Positions 50,113 through 59,962 of a DNA stretch of 64,000 nt are shown here, in pieces. Where the stretch lies: assembly GCA_001013295.1 (NCBI GenBank), contig LAZY01000006.1:1-64000 (forward strand), read 5' to 3'. How positions within the stretch are numbered: position 1 is the stretch's first letter; the number at the start of each line of letters is the position of its first letter. Source of the DNA: Chryseobacterium indologenes. GTDB taxonomy: Bacteria > Bacteroidota > Bacteroidia > Flavobacteriales > Weeksellaceae. Under the pieces are notes generated by a model. That model made no database searches, was not told the DNA's origin, and saw only the letters and a program-made list of their open reading frames with translations. Both the position numbers and the translations under genes were made by a program.

Positions 50113-50200
50113 AAAAAGCCGGAAGCCGAAAGAAAGGAGACTATTTAAACTTCGTTACTTCCTTCTTTCAAGTCCCGGCCTCAGTCCTTTTGGCGGTAGT

Positions 50201-51103
50201 TTACTGAATCGGGATGCAAAAATCCACAATCATTTTCCCTTCCGGATGCTCTTTAAAATTAGAATGATAGATCTCAAAAGGAAATGTTCTTCTCATAGAA
50301 TAGCCGTGCTCATTCATCCATAGAAACAGAGACACCCAACATTGCTCAAAATCATTAAGCGTTACTTCTCCGCTTCCTACGATAAATTTCCCGGCTTCTA
50401 TCGTCTCTGAAAAAACCTCTCCTGTTGAGTTTTCCAGCTTTTCATCCAATAGCATACAGGCATGGATCCGTACTTTATCCGGAGGAGTCACCTTGAAGCT
50501 ATCGTGGTATACGGAAATCATTTTTACATGCTCCCGTGGGAATAACCGCTTCTTTTTTGCCCAATCAATGAGCACATTGTAAGAGGGTTCCACCTGAGCA
50601 ATTCCCAGACTCATTACAGCAGCCAGATTCATTTCCGGCATTTCTTTTACTTCGATTTTTAAATTCATTTTCGTCCAGTTTATCAGATTTTCGATACTGC
50701 AAATGTATTGGCTGAAAACCGTATCAATTTGTCCGTTCTTGCTTTGTATTTGTAAAATCTTGTGAAATTTCTCAGGAGCTGATTTCCGGAATTCGGAAGG
50801 AGGAACTCCATAATATTTTTTAAAGGTCTTGCTGAAAACCGAATGGTTGGAAAACCCAAGTTCAAAATAAATTTCTTTAATCTCCACTTCTTTCCGCATC
50901 GCCAGGAAAAAAGCACTTTTCTCTATTTTCTTCCTGATAATATAATTCTGAAGGGTTTCTCCTGTGATCAGGCGGAATATTCTGTGAAAATGAAACGGCG
51001 AATAGGCATTGATCTCCGCAATTTTTTCCAAGGAGAGATCTTCGTCAAGGTGATTATCAATGTATTGAATCGTTTTTACGATGCGTTTTTTATATTCTTC
51101 CAA
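50201..51103 (-). CDS. AraC family regulator with GyrI-like effector domain
   Basis: A 300-residue regulator with the AraC double helix-turn-helix at the N-terminus (residues 5-105): DLSLEKIAEINAYSPFHFHRIFRLITGETLQNYI and VEIKEIYFELGFSNHSVFSKTFKKYYGVPPSEFR. The C-terminal 150 residues form a GyrI-like domain (EMPEMNLAAVMSLG..., ending GKMIVDFCIPI) that usually binds small hydrophobic or cationic compounds. This resembles Rob/BmrR-type drug sensors. Targets are unknown; the gene stands alone with its own -7 box. Confidence 0.88.
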   Translation of the reverse strand: MEEYKKRIVKTIQYIDNHLDEDLSLEKIAEINAYSPFHFHRIFRLITGETLQNYIIRKKIEKSAFFLAMRKEVEIKEIYFELGFSNHSVFSKTFKKYYGVPPSEFRKSAPEKFHKILQIQSKNGQIDTVFSQYICSIENLINWTKMNLKIEVKEMPEMNLAAVMSLGIAQVEPSYNVLIDWAKKKRLFPREHVKMISVYHDSFKVTPPDKVRIHACMLLDEKLENSTGEVFSETIEAGKFIVGSGEVTLNDFEQCWVSLFLWMNEHGYSMRRTFPFEIYHSNFKEHPEGKMIVDFCIPIQ

Positions 51104-51122
51104 AATAAAAAAGATAGCGCGA

Positions 51123-51130
51123 CAAAGATA
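51123..51130 (-). promoter_or_regulatory. -7 promoter box of the AraC-type regulator gene
   Basis: Minus-strand TATCTTTG, exact TAnnTTTG match, 20 bp before the start at 51103. Confidence 0.55.
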
Positions 51131-51181
51131 TTGATCTAAAGGATATTTCAGTTGTCTTTTATTGCTATTTAGATAGAATAA

Positions 51182-51820
51182 TTAAAATTCAACATACTCA
51201 ATAAAAGGGACTATATGATTGATATTAATATCGTTTGAAGCGATACAGCTGCAATAATTCTGATCAATTAAAATGTCTTTCGTGAAAAATTTTTGTCTGT
51301 CAATAATACTTTCATTGTTCAGGACTTCAAAAGAGTCCAGCGGAAGCATCATTCCATCGCCATGAGCTTTCATAACGGCTTCTTTTTCCGTCCAATAGGT
51401 GAAAAAATGTTTAATTTTATTGTCAGCTTCATGAATTTTCTTTATCTCCCCCGGTGTCATTTGAAATTCGAAATCCTTATAGTTGACAGCTGTGTCGTAA
51501 AATTCCACATCTATTCCTATCGGAAATTCACCTATTGCACAGACTACCATCTCTTTGGAATGAGAGATATTGAAATGAACAGGATCATCTTTTAAATAGG
51601 GTTTATGATTCGAAGAAAGCCTGATTTCTGTTTCAAAAATATCGTAGTAGGTACTTAGTCCGTGCTGCAGCAAAACCTTACCCAGCAATGAAAGCTGAGC
51701 ATCCTGCCATCTTCTGTATTTCAGGATATTTGTTTTCAGATCTTCAGAAAATACATTTAAATAGCGGTTCAAAAGATCTTGGTGTTTTTCTTCCTGTATG
51801 AATGTATATAAAATGATCAT
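51182..51820 (-). CDS. 4'-phosphopantetheinyl transferase (Sfp type)
   Basis: A 212-residue enzyme that loads the phosphopantetheine arm of coenzyme A onto carrier proteins. The Sfp-type motifs are present: HFNISHSKEMVVCAIG (82-97), GIDVEFYD with metal ligands Asp104 and Glu106, and FTYWTEKEAVMKAHGDG (140-156) with the catalytic Glu-Lys region. The N-terminal KYRRWQDAQLSLLGKVLL is also typical. There is no adjacent polyketide, peptide synthetase or fatty-acid cluster, so its carrier protein is elsewhere. Confidence 0.9.
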   Translation of the reverse strand: MIILYTFIQEEKHQDLLNRYLNVFSEDLKTNILKYRRWQDAQLSLLGKVLLQHGLSTYYDIFETEIRLSSNHKPYLKDDPVHFNISHSKEMVVCAIGEFPIGIDVEFYDTAVNYKDFEFQMTPGEIKKIHEADNKIKHFFTYWTEKEAVMKAHGDGMMLPLDSFEVLNNESIIDRQKFFTKDILIDQNYCSCIASNDININHIVPFIEYVEF

Positions 51821-52059
51821 TTTCCTACCTCCTTGTTGTAATTATAATGAAAACCGATGCAATATGACAGTACATCATGGTTAAAAATAAGCATTTTCGT
51901 TCTTTTTTCAAAGTTTTTATCGTACTAAATACCAGGGACAAACCTCAACTTATTTTGCCTCTGTCTATCTATATTCTCTGAAAAAAAGACTGGAATCATA
52001 AAGCGTATTGGAAAAACTTTTATAATTTTATCGTATAATCACTATAAATCATTTTAAAA

Positions 52060-52563
52060 ATGAAAGTACAAACATTAGCATTACTGGCAGGATGTGCACT
52101 TTTTGCTGTTTCATGCGGAACTACAAAAACGTACAGCGTAAATGCCAAAAGCGGAACACAGACAGGCGGAACGGCAAAGTTTACCCAACAAGGAAATGAA
52201 GTTATCATGAAACTGGATATTACCAATCTTACCCCTGGAATCCATGCTGTACACATTCATGAAAAAGGAGACTGCTCTGCGGCAGACGGAACTTCTACAG
52301 GCGGACACTGGAACCCATCCAAGAACGATCACGGTAAATGGGGTGCAGAACATTTCCATATGGGAGATATAGGAAATCTGGTTGCTGATCAGAGCGGAAC
52401 GGCAACATTAACTTTCAAGACTGATAAATGGTGTCTTGGCTGTACAGACGAATCTAAAAACATCATCGGGAAAGGTCTGATCGTACATGCGGCGGCAGAT
52501 GATTTCCATACTCAGCCTACAGGAAACGCAGGCGGAAGAGTGGGATGTGTAGAAATCAAGTAA
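52060..52563 (+). CDS. sodC: Cu/Zn superoxide dismutase family lipoprotein
   Basis: A 167-residue protein with a lipoprotein signal (ALLAGCALFAVSCGTT, two candidate cysteines at 11 and 19). The metal ligands of SodC are present: HAVHIHEKGDC, GGHWNPSKNDHGKWGAEHFHMGD, and GLIVHAAADDFHTQPTGNAGGRVGC with the conserved late His, Asp, Gly and Arg. The two structural cysteines are also there. It converts superoxide to peroxide in the periplasm. Monocistronic, converging with prc over a shared terminator. Confidence 0.92.
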   Translation: MKVQTLALLAGCALFAVSCGTTKTYSVNAKSGTQTGGTAKFTQQGNEVIMKLDITNLTPGIHAVHIHEKGDCSAADGTSTGGHWNPSKNDHGKWGAEHFHMGDIGNLVADQSGTATLTFKTDKWCLGCTDESKNIIGKGLIVHAAADDFHTQPTGNAGGRVGCVEIK

Positions 52564-52582
52564 TCAACTTATTTTACTGAAT

Positions 52583-52616
52583 AAAAAAACCGATAATTTT
52601 CATTATCGGTTTTTTT
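52583..52616. terminator. Bidirectional hairpin terminator
   Basis: AAACCGATAAT and ATTATCGGTTT arms (52587-52597 with 52602-52612) around a TTTC loop, with A and T runs on both sides, between convergent sodC and prc. Confidence 0.88.
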
Positions 52617-52620
52617 ATGT

Positions 52621-54750
52621 TTATGATTTTGTTCCCATTTCTGCTACAATATTCATTGCTTCCTGCAGGTAAAGGTCTTTTTTAAGATTCTTGATCCACA
52701 TTTCAGATTTCTTCTTGAAAGCTTCATCTTTTTTCTCTCTTTCAATCTCACTAGGATACATGGTAAACTGTAATCCGTTTTCAAATTTCGTCAGACTCTT
52801 GAATTTTTCGATCTGAGATTTTCTATGCTTCATCAGTTCATTGAACTTATCGATATTAAGCGTAATATTCTCTTCTTTATCCAGTTTTTCTCTCCATTGA
52901 GCAGATTCAAGCAACAACTGATAATTGCTGTTTTTAGCCATTCTGGCTGCGCTTGCTTTTTCAAGAGCCTGAATATTGAAGTAGTTCAGCTTCTGGAATT
53001 TTGTAGGTGGAATTTTATCCCAAGCCAATGCAAAATCATCATATCTTTCTCCTACTTCAGCATAGGTAAAGAAGTCTTTCATCTGAATATCTGAAACAAT
53101 TCCTTTTCTCTGAGTAGATTCTCCGGTCACTCTGTAGAACTTCTGGATCGTCAGTTTCAAAGATCCGAAATCATCTTCTGTGTTCAGGAATCTGTTCAGG
53201 TCTACAAAGGTCTGAACGGTTCCTTTTCCGAATGACTGCGGAGATCCGATAATCATTGCTCTTCCATAATCCTGCATCACACCTGCAAGGATCTCAGAAG
53301 CTGAAGCAGAAAGCTCATTTTGCATGATCACAAGCGGACCTGTCCAGATAGGAGCCTCATATTTGTTCTTTAGGGTTTGTATTTTTCCATTTCCGTCTTT
53401 CACCTGTACATAAGGCCCGGCATCCATGAAAAGTCCCATTATATCACCTACTTCCGTCAAAGAACCTCCACCGTTATTTCTAAGGTCAAGAATGATTCCT
53501 TCAATGTTCTGAGCTTTAAGCTTAATGATTTCATTTTTAATATCATCGGAAGCATTTCTTCCTTTGGCATTTTCAAAATCGGCATTAAAGCTTGGAAGGT
53601 TGATAAATCCGTATTTCTTACCATTTGGAGTATTCACTACAATACTTCTGGCAAAAGTATCTTCTATCGCAACCTCCTCACGGATCATCGTTACATCTTT
53701 GATTGTACCGTCTTTTTTCTGAACAGTCAGCGTAACCGGTGTTCCTTTTTCTCCTCTGATCAGTCTTACAGCTTCATCAGAAAGCATTCCAACAACATTT
53801 ACTGCGTCATCTTTCGGTTTTGATTTTACTTTTAGGATTTTATCCCCTTCTGAAAGCTGCTTAGACTTCCATGCCGGAGCTCCAATGGTAAGGGCTCCCA
53901 GATAAAGGTTTCCTTTTTTCTCCTGAATCAGGGCTCCGATACCGATTACTTTTCCGGTAAACTGGGTATCAAAGTCTTCTTTATCCTTTGGAGAATAATA
54001 GTTGGTATGTGGATCGAATACTTCTGTATAAGCATTCATATAGACCGTAAACCAATCCATTTTCTTTCTTTTTTTGAAACGGGTGAAGGTATCTTTTACA
54101 AGATCTTTTACCTCATCTGTAGCTTTTTTGATCTTTTCGTCCTGAGTAAGAACTTTAAGCTTGATCGTATCTTTTAGCTTGTATTTCTGTACAGAGTCTT
54201 TCTTCTCTTTCTGAGCCTCTTCCTTACTATTCATCGACTCAACTTCCTGAAGGATATTGTATTTGATGAATTTCTTCCACTCATTATACTGCTCCTGCTT
54301 GTTCACAGGTGTTTTCTTAAGCTTTGGCTCAAGGGTCAGGGTTTCATCCTCATTAAGGTTAATAGGCTTACTGAAAATATCCTGTGTAATCTTATCGATC
54401 TCGTCTACTCTTTGGTAGAGTCTGTCAATCGTAAGCTTATAGAACGTAAGGTCTCCCTGGCTGATATAGTCGTCAAGCTTGGTTTCATGCTTGCTGAATT
54501 CATCCATGTCAGATTGCAGGAAATATCTTTTTGCAGGATCTACCAACTCGAAATAATGCTTATAAACATCCTTCGAATAGGCATCATTGATAGATTTTGG
54601 GCTATAATGCAGATAAGAAAGTGTATTTTTTACGCTCACCATAATCGTCTGCATCTTTTCATCATCGTTCTTTGGCGAGTTGAAGCAAAACATTAGACTG
54701 GTTAATGGAATCAGGAGTAAAAATTTATTCAGTTTGAAATTTTTCCACAT
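52621..54750 (-). CDS. prc: Carboxy-terminal processing protease (Prc/tail-specific protease)
   Basis: A 709-residue periplasmic S41 serine peptidase. After an N-terminal hydrophobic signal region (FLLLIPLTSLMFCFNS, possibly a lipobox), the helical N-domain is followed by a PDZ domain (about 240-330, with GIGALIQEKKGNLYLGALTIGAPAW). The catalytic part has NELSASASEILAGVMQDYGRAMIIG and SFGKGTVQTFVDLNRF, giving the Ser-Lys dyad. A C-terminal DUF3340-like helical domain completes it. It degrades or trims tagged and envelope proteins. A -7 box at 54830-54837 precedes it. Confidence 0.93.
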   Translation of the reverse strand: MWKNFKLNKFLLLIPLTSLMFCFNSPKNDDEKMQTIMVSVKNTLSYLHYSPKSINDAYSKDVYKHYFELVDPAKRYFLQSDMDEFSKHETKLDDYISQGDLTFYKLTIDRLYQRVDEIDKITQDIFSKPINLNEDETLTLEPKLKKTPVNKQEQYNEWKKFIKYNILQEVESMNSKEEAQKEKKDSVQKYKLKDTIKLKVLTQDEKIKKATDEVKDLVKDTFTRFKKRKKMDWFTVYMNAYTEVFDPHTNYYSPKDKEDFDTQFTGKVIGIGALIQEKKGNLYLGALTIGAPAWKSKQLSEGDKILKVKSKPKDDAVNVVGMLSDEAVRLIRGEKGTPVTLTVQKKDGTIKDVTMIREEVAIEDTFARSIVVNTPNGKKYGFINLPSFNADFENAKGRNASDDIKNEIIKLKAQNIEGIILDLRNNGGGSLTEVGDIMGLFMDAGPYVQVKDGNGKIQTLKNKYEAPIWTGPLVIMQNELSASASEILAGVMQDYGRAMIIGSPQSFGKGTVQTFVDLNRFLNTEDDFGSLKLTIQKFYRVTGESTQRKGIVSDIQMKDFFTYAEVGERYDDFALAWDKIPPTKFQKLNYFNIQALEKASAARMAKNSNYQLLLESAQWREKLDKEENITLNIDKFNELMKHRKSQIEKFKSLTKFENGLQFTMYPSEIEREKKDEAFKKKSEMWIKNLKKDLYLQEAMNIVAEMGTKS

Positions 54751-55232
<482 letters not shown>

Positions 55233-55535
55233 TAAAGAATAAACTGATTTATTTCTGCCATCTTACTTGAATGTTAAATGGTATTGGAACAATGATTCGT
55301 TATGCTAAAATTCAAAAGAATTTAACCCCTCAGAAATATCCCTTTTTCAGGTATTCAGTTTCCTTTTCTTATTAAAACACAGGATATTCATTGCCGGAGT
55401 TAAATCAGTAAATGGCAAACCTGCTGTTTTATTACGTCTTATTTTTAACTACATTTGATGTGTTGAAAATTCTTTTTGTTCAATTCTCAAAATGAACAGA
55501 CTGTACTGCATTTGTATAAAAAATTAAGATAATAT
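55233..55535. other. Gene-free stretch before surE
   Basis: This 303-bp stretch contains no supported gene. The only signals I see are the two weak promoter candidates for surE: TACATTTG at 55450-55457 and TGCATTTG at 55507-55514. Confidence 0.5.
55450..55457 (+). promoter_or_regulatory. Possible -7 promoter box of surE
   Basis: TACATTTG, exact TAnnTTTG match, 78 bp before ATG 55536. A near match, TGCATTTG, lies at 55507-55514, so the choice is uncertain. Confidence 0.35.
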
Positions 55536-56324
55536 ATGGAAAGACCGCTTATTCTGGTTACTAATGATGATGGAATTACAGCTCCTGGTATCAGAAATCT
55601 TATCAGTTTTATGAACGAAATCGGAGACGTAGTGGTGGTAGCACCCAACTCTCCTCAAAGTGGCAAAGGCCACGCAATTACGATCAATTCTACGTTGAGC
55701 TACGAAGAAGTTACTCTTGATGGTCCACAGACAGATTATTCCTGTAGTGGAACTCCCGTAGACTGTGTAAAAATGGCACTTGATAAAATTCTGAAAAGAA
55801 GACCTGATATTGTTGTTTCAGGAATCAATCATGGAGCCAATTCGTCTATCAATGTTATTTATTCCGGAACGATGTCTGCAGCTGTAGAAGCAGGTGTGGA
55901 AGGAATTCCTGCTATTGGATTCTCTTTACTGGATTTCAGCTGGGAAGCAGATTTTGCACAGGCTAAAGACTATATTCAGAATATTGTAAGAAGAACGCTT
56001 GAAAACCCAATGCCGAAAGGAATTGTTCTGAACGTCAATATCCCGAAACTTCCTGCCTCTGAAATAAAAGGCGTAAAAGTCTGCAAACAGGCTCATGCCA
56101 AATGGGAAGAAAGCTTTGACGAAAGGGTAAACCCCCATGGGAAAAAATATTACTGGCTGACAGGCTACTTCAACAATATGGATGATTCTGAAGATGCTGA
56201 TGAAACGGCTTTGGCGAACGGATATATCTCTATTGTACCTGTAAAGTTTGACCTTACGGCTTATGAGTATATGAAAACTCTGGAAGAAGTAATGGTTTTT
56301 GACACCGTAAAGGAAGTTAAATAA
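55536..56324 (+). CDS. surE: 5'/3'-nucleotidase SurE
   Basis: A 262-residue metal-dependent phosphatase that hydrolyses nucleoside monophosphates. The signature LVTNDDGITAPGI places metal-binding Asp11-Asp12 at the N-terminus. SPQSGKGHAITI, SCSGTPVDCVKMAL and VSGINHGANSS complete the active site. The ending DLTAYEYMKTLEE is also conserved. In other bacteria it acts in nucleotide salvage and stationary-phase survival. Its own perfect terminator follows; the long upstream region may hold its promoter. Confidence 0.95.
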   Translation: MERPLILVTNDDGITAPGIRNLISFMNEIGDVVVVAPNSPQSGKGHAITINSTLSYEEVTLDGPQTDYSCSGTPVDCVKMALDKILKRRPDIVVSGINHGANSSINVIYSGTMSAAVEAGVEGIPAIGFSLLDFSWEADFAQAKDYIQNIVRRTLENPMPKGIVLNVNIPKLPASEIKGVKVCKQAHAKWEESFDERVNPHGKKYYWLTGYFNNMDDSEDADETALANGYISIVPVKFDLTAYEYMKTLEEVMVFDTVKEVK

Positions 56325-56343
56325 AACGATTAATGAAAAATAG

Positions 56344-56381
56344 AAAAAGCGTGAAATTTGATTTCACGCTTTTTGTTTTTT
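56344..56381. terminator. Bidirectional hairpin terminator
   Basis: A perfect 14-bp stem, 56344-56357 with 56361-56374, with a 3-nt loop and a T-run, between convergent surE and the radical SAM gene. Confidence 0.9.
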
Positions 56382-56419
56382 TAGCTTTTAAAGATTGAGC
56401 AGATGATTCTTTCTAAAAA

Positions 56420-57823
56420 TTAAAATAATACCTTATCTTCTTTTCTCAGTTCCTCCAGATAACTTTTTTTATCATCCCTGTAGAAAAGGTTCATCGTTTC
56501 AAACGGAATCAATTTCAGATCTTTATTGACAATGTGTACACAGGATTTCTTCACAGCCCGTACATCAAAATCGTGAGCATCCATAAAGTTCATGATGATA
56601 ATTCTGAACAGGTTATCATAATCCAGCTCAGGAGCCGATACTTCCGGTAAGCAGCAAAGCAGCTGGTTTACTTTAGGTTTTACTTTATCTACAGAAATCC
56701 CGGTGCTGAAAATATCAAGTAATTGCATATGCAATCCTTTATCCTGTTCATAGACAATTGTATTTTTGGATTCATTGTTCAGAAGATCTGCCGGATTGAT
56801 ATATCGGGTCAGTGGAATAATTTCTCCCTCAAGCTTTAAAATATATCCCATTGCCAGAGCATCCGGATTACAAGGTACGGGAATGATGTCATCAGAATTC
56901 AGAAGGGGAAATTGATTGAGAATCTCCTGTCTCACTTCCGTCAGTGTAATTTTTTCATGGGCAGAATCTTCTCTGTTTCGGCCTGCAATCTCTACCGGCT
57001 GGAAGGTAATTCCTCTTACACATTTCTGTTTCAGGGCAAATTCAATGATCTTTCCGATCTCGTCTATATTTTTATCTTTTTGAAGAACGATAACCAAGGT
57101 GGTGGAAAGATTGAGCTCATTCAGTTTTTCCAATCCTTTCATTCTTACTGAGGTAAGATCTTTGCCTCTGAATTCTTCAAGAACCTCTGGCTTAAAGGAA
57201 TCAAACTGAAGATAAACTTCAAATTCCGGAGCATAAGTTGCCAGCTTTTCAGCAAACCCCGGATCATTAGCAATCCTTATCCCGTTAGTATTCAGCATCA
57301 GATGCTTGATCGGCTTCGACTTGGCAATATCCATAATTTTGAAAAACTCCGGATGAATGGTAGGTTCTCCACCACTTATCTGAACAACATCCGGCTCCCC
57401 TTCGTTTTTAACGATGGTATCAAACATGGCTTCAATCTCTTCCAGACTTCTATGACTTCCATAGTGGGGAGATGACATCGCATAGCAGGTAGGACAGGTA
57501 AGATTACAGCGGTCCGTAACTTCTACAATAGAGAGACAACTGTGCTGTTCGTGATCTACACAAAGTCCACAGTCATACGGGCATCCATATTCCACATCTG
57601 TTCCGAAATGAAGAGGCATTTCAGAAGCTTTGTTGTAGTTTCTGATATTTTTATAATAATGAACATCAGAAGCAATTTTGGTTTTGAAAAAACCATGATC
57701 AGGACATCTTTTGGTCATAAAAACAGCTTCATCCTCTATAATGATCTTTGCTCCTACCCTTTTCAGACATTCCGGGCAAAGGCTGATAGTATAATCGTAA
57801 TAGGTATAATTTCTTACTGGCAT
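56420..57823 (-). CDS. Radical SAM protein with N-terminal Cys motifs (Tes/MJ0619-like)
   Basis: A 467-residue radical SAM enzyme. The cluster-binding C-x3-C-x2-C is Cys106, Cys110, Cys113 in DRCNLTCPTCYA, with VQISGGEPTIHPEF following. Before it lie a zinc-ribbon-like C16-P-E-C19 ... C40-P-D-H and C81-P-Y-D-C85-G-L-C88-x2-H-x4-C96, which may bind a further metal or Fe-S cluster. The same N-terminal motifs occur in archaeal lipid-joining (Tes) and pterin-methylating (MJ0619) radical SAM enzymes. The substrate here is unknown. It forms a cluster with a small membrane protein and an Lgt-like protein. Confidence 0.82.
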   Translation of the reverse strand: MPVRNYTYYDYTISLCPECLKRVGAKIIIEDEAVFMTKRCPDHGFFKTKIASDVHYYKNIRNYNKASEMPLHFGTDVEYGCPYDCGLCVDHEQHSCLSIVEVTDRCNLTCPTCYAMSSPHYGSHRSLEEIEAMFDTIVKNEGEPDVVQISGGEPTIHPEFFKIMDIAKSKPIKHLMLNTNGIRIANDPGFAEKLATYAPEFEVYLQFDSFKPEVLEEFRGKDLTSVRMKGLEKLNELNLSTTLVIVLQKDKNIDEIGKIIEFALKQKCVRGITFQPVEIAGRNREDSAHEKITLTEVRQEILNQFPLLNSDDIIPVPCNPDALAMGYILKLEGEIIPLTRYINPADLLNNESKNTIVYEQDKGLHMQLLDIFSTGISVDKVKPKVNQLLCCLPEVSAPELDYDNLFRIIIMNFMDAHDFDVRAVKKSCVHIVNKDLKLIPFETMNLFYRDDKKSYLEELRKEDKVLF

Positions 57824-57840
57824 AATCTAATTTTAAATCC

Positions 57841-58068
57841 TTATCCACAAATATAGCCACTGATCAGACCACAGATCAGAAGACAAATCACAAAGGTCAT
57901 TATAAACTGTTTTCTGCTAAGTTTTCTGTCGCCTTTACTTTCGTAGATCAATTTGACAACAAAAGAAACGATAATGGAAATAAATGCAGCTCCTAAGATC
58001 AGCATCCCAACGATCATGATGACTACTCCTATAAGGCCTCCGGCCTCTAAAATGGTTAAAGTTTTCAT
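57841..58068 (-). CDS. Small membrane protein (75 aa), unknown
   Basis: A 75-residue protein with two hydrophobic segments: GLIGVVIMIVGMLILGAAFISIIVSFVV and FIMTFVICLLICGLISGYI, joined by a basic stretch KLIYESKGDRKLSRKQ. No family recognised. It lies 17 bp upstream of the radical SAM gene and 9 bp downstream of the Lgt-like gene, so all three appear to form one operon. Confidence 0.68.
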   Translation of the reverse strand: MKTLTILEAGGLIGVVIMIVGMLILGAAFISIIVSFVVKLIYESKGDRKLSRKQFIMTFVICLLICGLISGYICG

Positions 58069-58077
58069 TTTAATTTT

Positions 58078-58812
58078 TTATGACGGGGTGTTTTTAATGA
58101 TATAAATGTAGTAAATAATTACACAAATACATACAAGCTGAATCGTTCCTAGGTTTCCGGCAATCTCTACCCTTGGTTTAATGAAATCCAAAAGGAATCT
58201 GAATGTAAAATAGCTCAGCATAAAGAGCTGAAAAAGAAATCCCGGATGGTATTTTTTATGATTCTGAATATATTTTAAGCTTATCCACAGCAGTATCAGA
58301 AATCCAATTTCATACAAGGCAACAGGATGTCTCAGATATTGATCTCCTAAATGCATTCCAAAAACAGAGTCTGTAGGAATGCCATAGGTTTCTTCGTAAA
58401 TTCCGGTGAGAAAACAGCCTACCCTTCCGATAATAATAGCCAGCATTAAAGGAAAAACGATAAGATCTCCTGTGCTCTCTTTATGATGAACAATCTTCTT
58501 TGCCAGCTCTACTCCCAAAAGGCCAAAAGCCAGCCCTCCGACAATGGTATTGCTGGACCAGAATTTCTGAAAACTGAAATTTTCAAATATAGTATAAGGA
58601 TTTTCCAGGTTTCCGATCAGCTTGGATCCCAGCAAAGCGCCTGCTGTGGCCCCTATCAAAACAGCAGCAGAGGTATTGAAAGATAATTTTTCGTTTGATT
58701 TTCTTTTAAGGTAAAAGTAATACCGCATGCCTAAAAACATTCCAACAGCCTCAAAAAGAGGATGGGCAAGAATTGTTTTACCAAAAATATGAAAAGTTAC
58801 AGGAAAATCCAT
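58078..58812 (-). CDS. Prolipoprotein diacylglyceryl transferase-like membrane protein
   Basis: A 244-residue polytopic membrane protein related to Lgt, which moves diacylglycerol from phosphatidylglycerol to lipoproteins. The essential Lgt arginine region appears as [11 protein letters not shown] (Arg130), and [10 protein letters not shown] (Arg161) matches the second conserved Arg-His-Pro block. The usual G-N of Lgt is G-C here and the chain is shorter than E. coli Lgt (291). With a radical SAM gene in the same operon, it may act on a lipid substrate rather than on all lipoproteins; it could equally be the ordinary Lgt of this organism. Confidence 0.75.
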   Translation of the reverse strand: MDFPVTFHIFGKTILAHPLFEAVGMFLGMRYYFYLKRKSNEKLSFNTSAAVLIGATAGALLGSKLIGNLENPYTIFENFSFQKFWSSNTIVGGLAFGLLGVELAKKIVHHKESTGDLIVFPLMLAIIIGRVGCFLTGIYEETYGIPTDSVFGMHLGDQYLRHPVALYEIGFLILLWISLKYIQNHKKYHPGFLFQLFMLSYFTFRFLLDFIKPRVEIAGNLGTIQLVCICVIIYYIYIIKNTPS

Positions 58813-58873
58813 CGCTTCAAAAATAATCCATTTCAGATTATTTACTACCTTTATTCTGACAAATAATTACAAA

Positions 58874-59914
58874 ATGCGTATAGAATATGATATAAAACTG
58901 GGGTTCAAGGATGTAATGTTCCGCCCCAAACGTTCCACTTTGAAGTCTCGTTCAGAAGTAGACTTAGAAAGAGAATTTATTTTTAAGCATACCCGTAAAA
59001 AGTGGAGCGGAGTTCCTGTAATCGCAGCCAATATGGACACTGTAGGAACTTTTGAAATGGCTGTAGAACTGGCAAAAGATAAGATTATCACAGCAATTCA
59101 TAAACATTATACTCCTGAAGAATGGAGTCAGTTTCTGAATAGCCAGCCGGAAAGTATTCATCAGTATATCGCCTTAAGTACTGGAACCGGAAAGGCAGAT
59201 GAGGAAAAAATCCGTCTGATCCTCGAAAAACACCCAAAAATCGAGTTTCTCTGTATAGATGTAGCGAATGGGTATTCTGAGCATTTCGTTGAATTTGTGA
59301 AGAAGGCAAGGGCCAATTTTCCTGATAAAATTATTATTGCCGGGAATGTGGTGACCGGAGAAATGGTGGAAGAGCTTCTTTTGGTAGGGGCAGATATTAT
59401 AAAAGTAGGCATCGGGCCTGGTTCTGTGTGTACCACCCGTGTAAAAACAGGCGTTGGCTACCCACAGTTATCCGCTATCATTGAATGTGCTGATGCTGCT
59501 CATGGTTTGGGGGGGCATATTATTGCTGACGGAGGATGTAAAGTTCCCGGTGATGTGGCAAAAGCCTTTGGAGGTGGTGCCGATTTCGTTATGCTGGGCG
59601 GAATGTTTGCCGGCCATGATGAAAGTGGCGGTGAAATGATCGAGGAAAACGGCAAAAAATACCGTTTATTCTATGGAATGAGTTCAAAAACCGCTATGGA
59701 TAAGCATTCCGGAGGAGTGGCAGAATATCGTGCCTCAGAAGGGAAAACGGTAAAAGTAGCTTATAAAGGTCCTGTTGCCGAGACGGTAAAAGATATTTTG
59801 GGCGGCGTGCGTTCTACCTGTACTTATGTAGGAGCATCCAAGCTTAAGGAACTTTCTAAACGGACAACGTTCATTAGGGTTCAGGAACAGGAAAATCAGG
59901 TTTTCAAGGACTAA
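58874..59914 (+). CDS. guaC: GMP reductase
   Basis: A 346-residue enzyme reducing GMP to IMP with NADPH in purine salvage. The N-terminus [22 protein letters not shown] is characteristic of GuaC and distinguishes it from IMP dehydrogenase, as does the lack of CBS domains. The catalytic Cys186 is in [20 protein letters not shown], and [27 protein letters not shown] binds the phosphate. The length matches E. coli GuaC (347). A bidirectional terminator follows. Confidence 0.95.
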   Translation: MRIEYDIKLGFKDVMFRPKRSTLKSRSEVDLEREFIFKHTRKKWSGVPVIAANMDTVGTFEMAVELAKDKIITAIHKHYTPEEWSQFLNSQPESIHQYIALSTGTGKADEEKIRLILEKHPKIEFLCIDVANGYSEHFVEFVKKARANFPDKIIIAGNVVTGEMVEELLLVGADIIKVGIGPGSVCTTRVKTGVGYPQLSAIIECADAAHGLGGHIIADGGCKVPGDVAKAFGGGADFVMLGGMFAGHDESGGEMIEENGKKYRLFYGMSSKTAMDKHSGGVAEYRASEGKTVKVAYKGPVAETVKDILGGVRSTCTYVGASKLKELSKRTTFIRVQEQENQVFKD

Positions 59915-59929
59915 AAAATACGACAAAAC

Positions 59930-59962
59930 AAAAGCCTTTCGAGAATTTCGAAAGGCTTTTTA
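59930..59962. terminator. Bidirectional hairpin terminator
   Basis: A perfect 12-bp stem, 59931-59942 with 59948-59959 (AAAGCCTTTCGA), with A and T runs at its ends, between convergent guaC and the DUF6056 gene. Confidence 0.88.

Noticed and set aside
53377..53823. A 148-codon plus-strand frame within prc
   Set aside because: It is the shadow of the conserved protease and has no features of its own.
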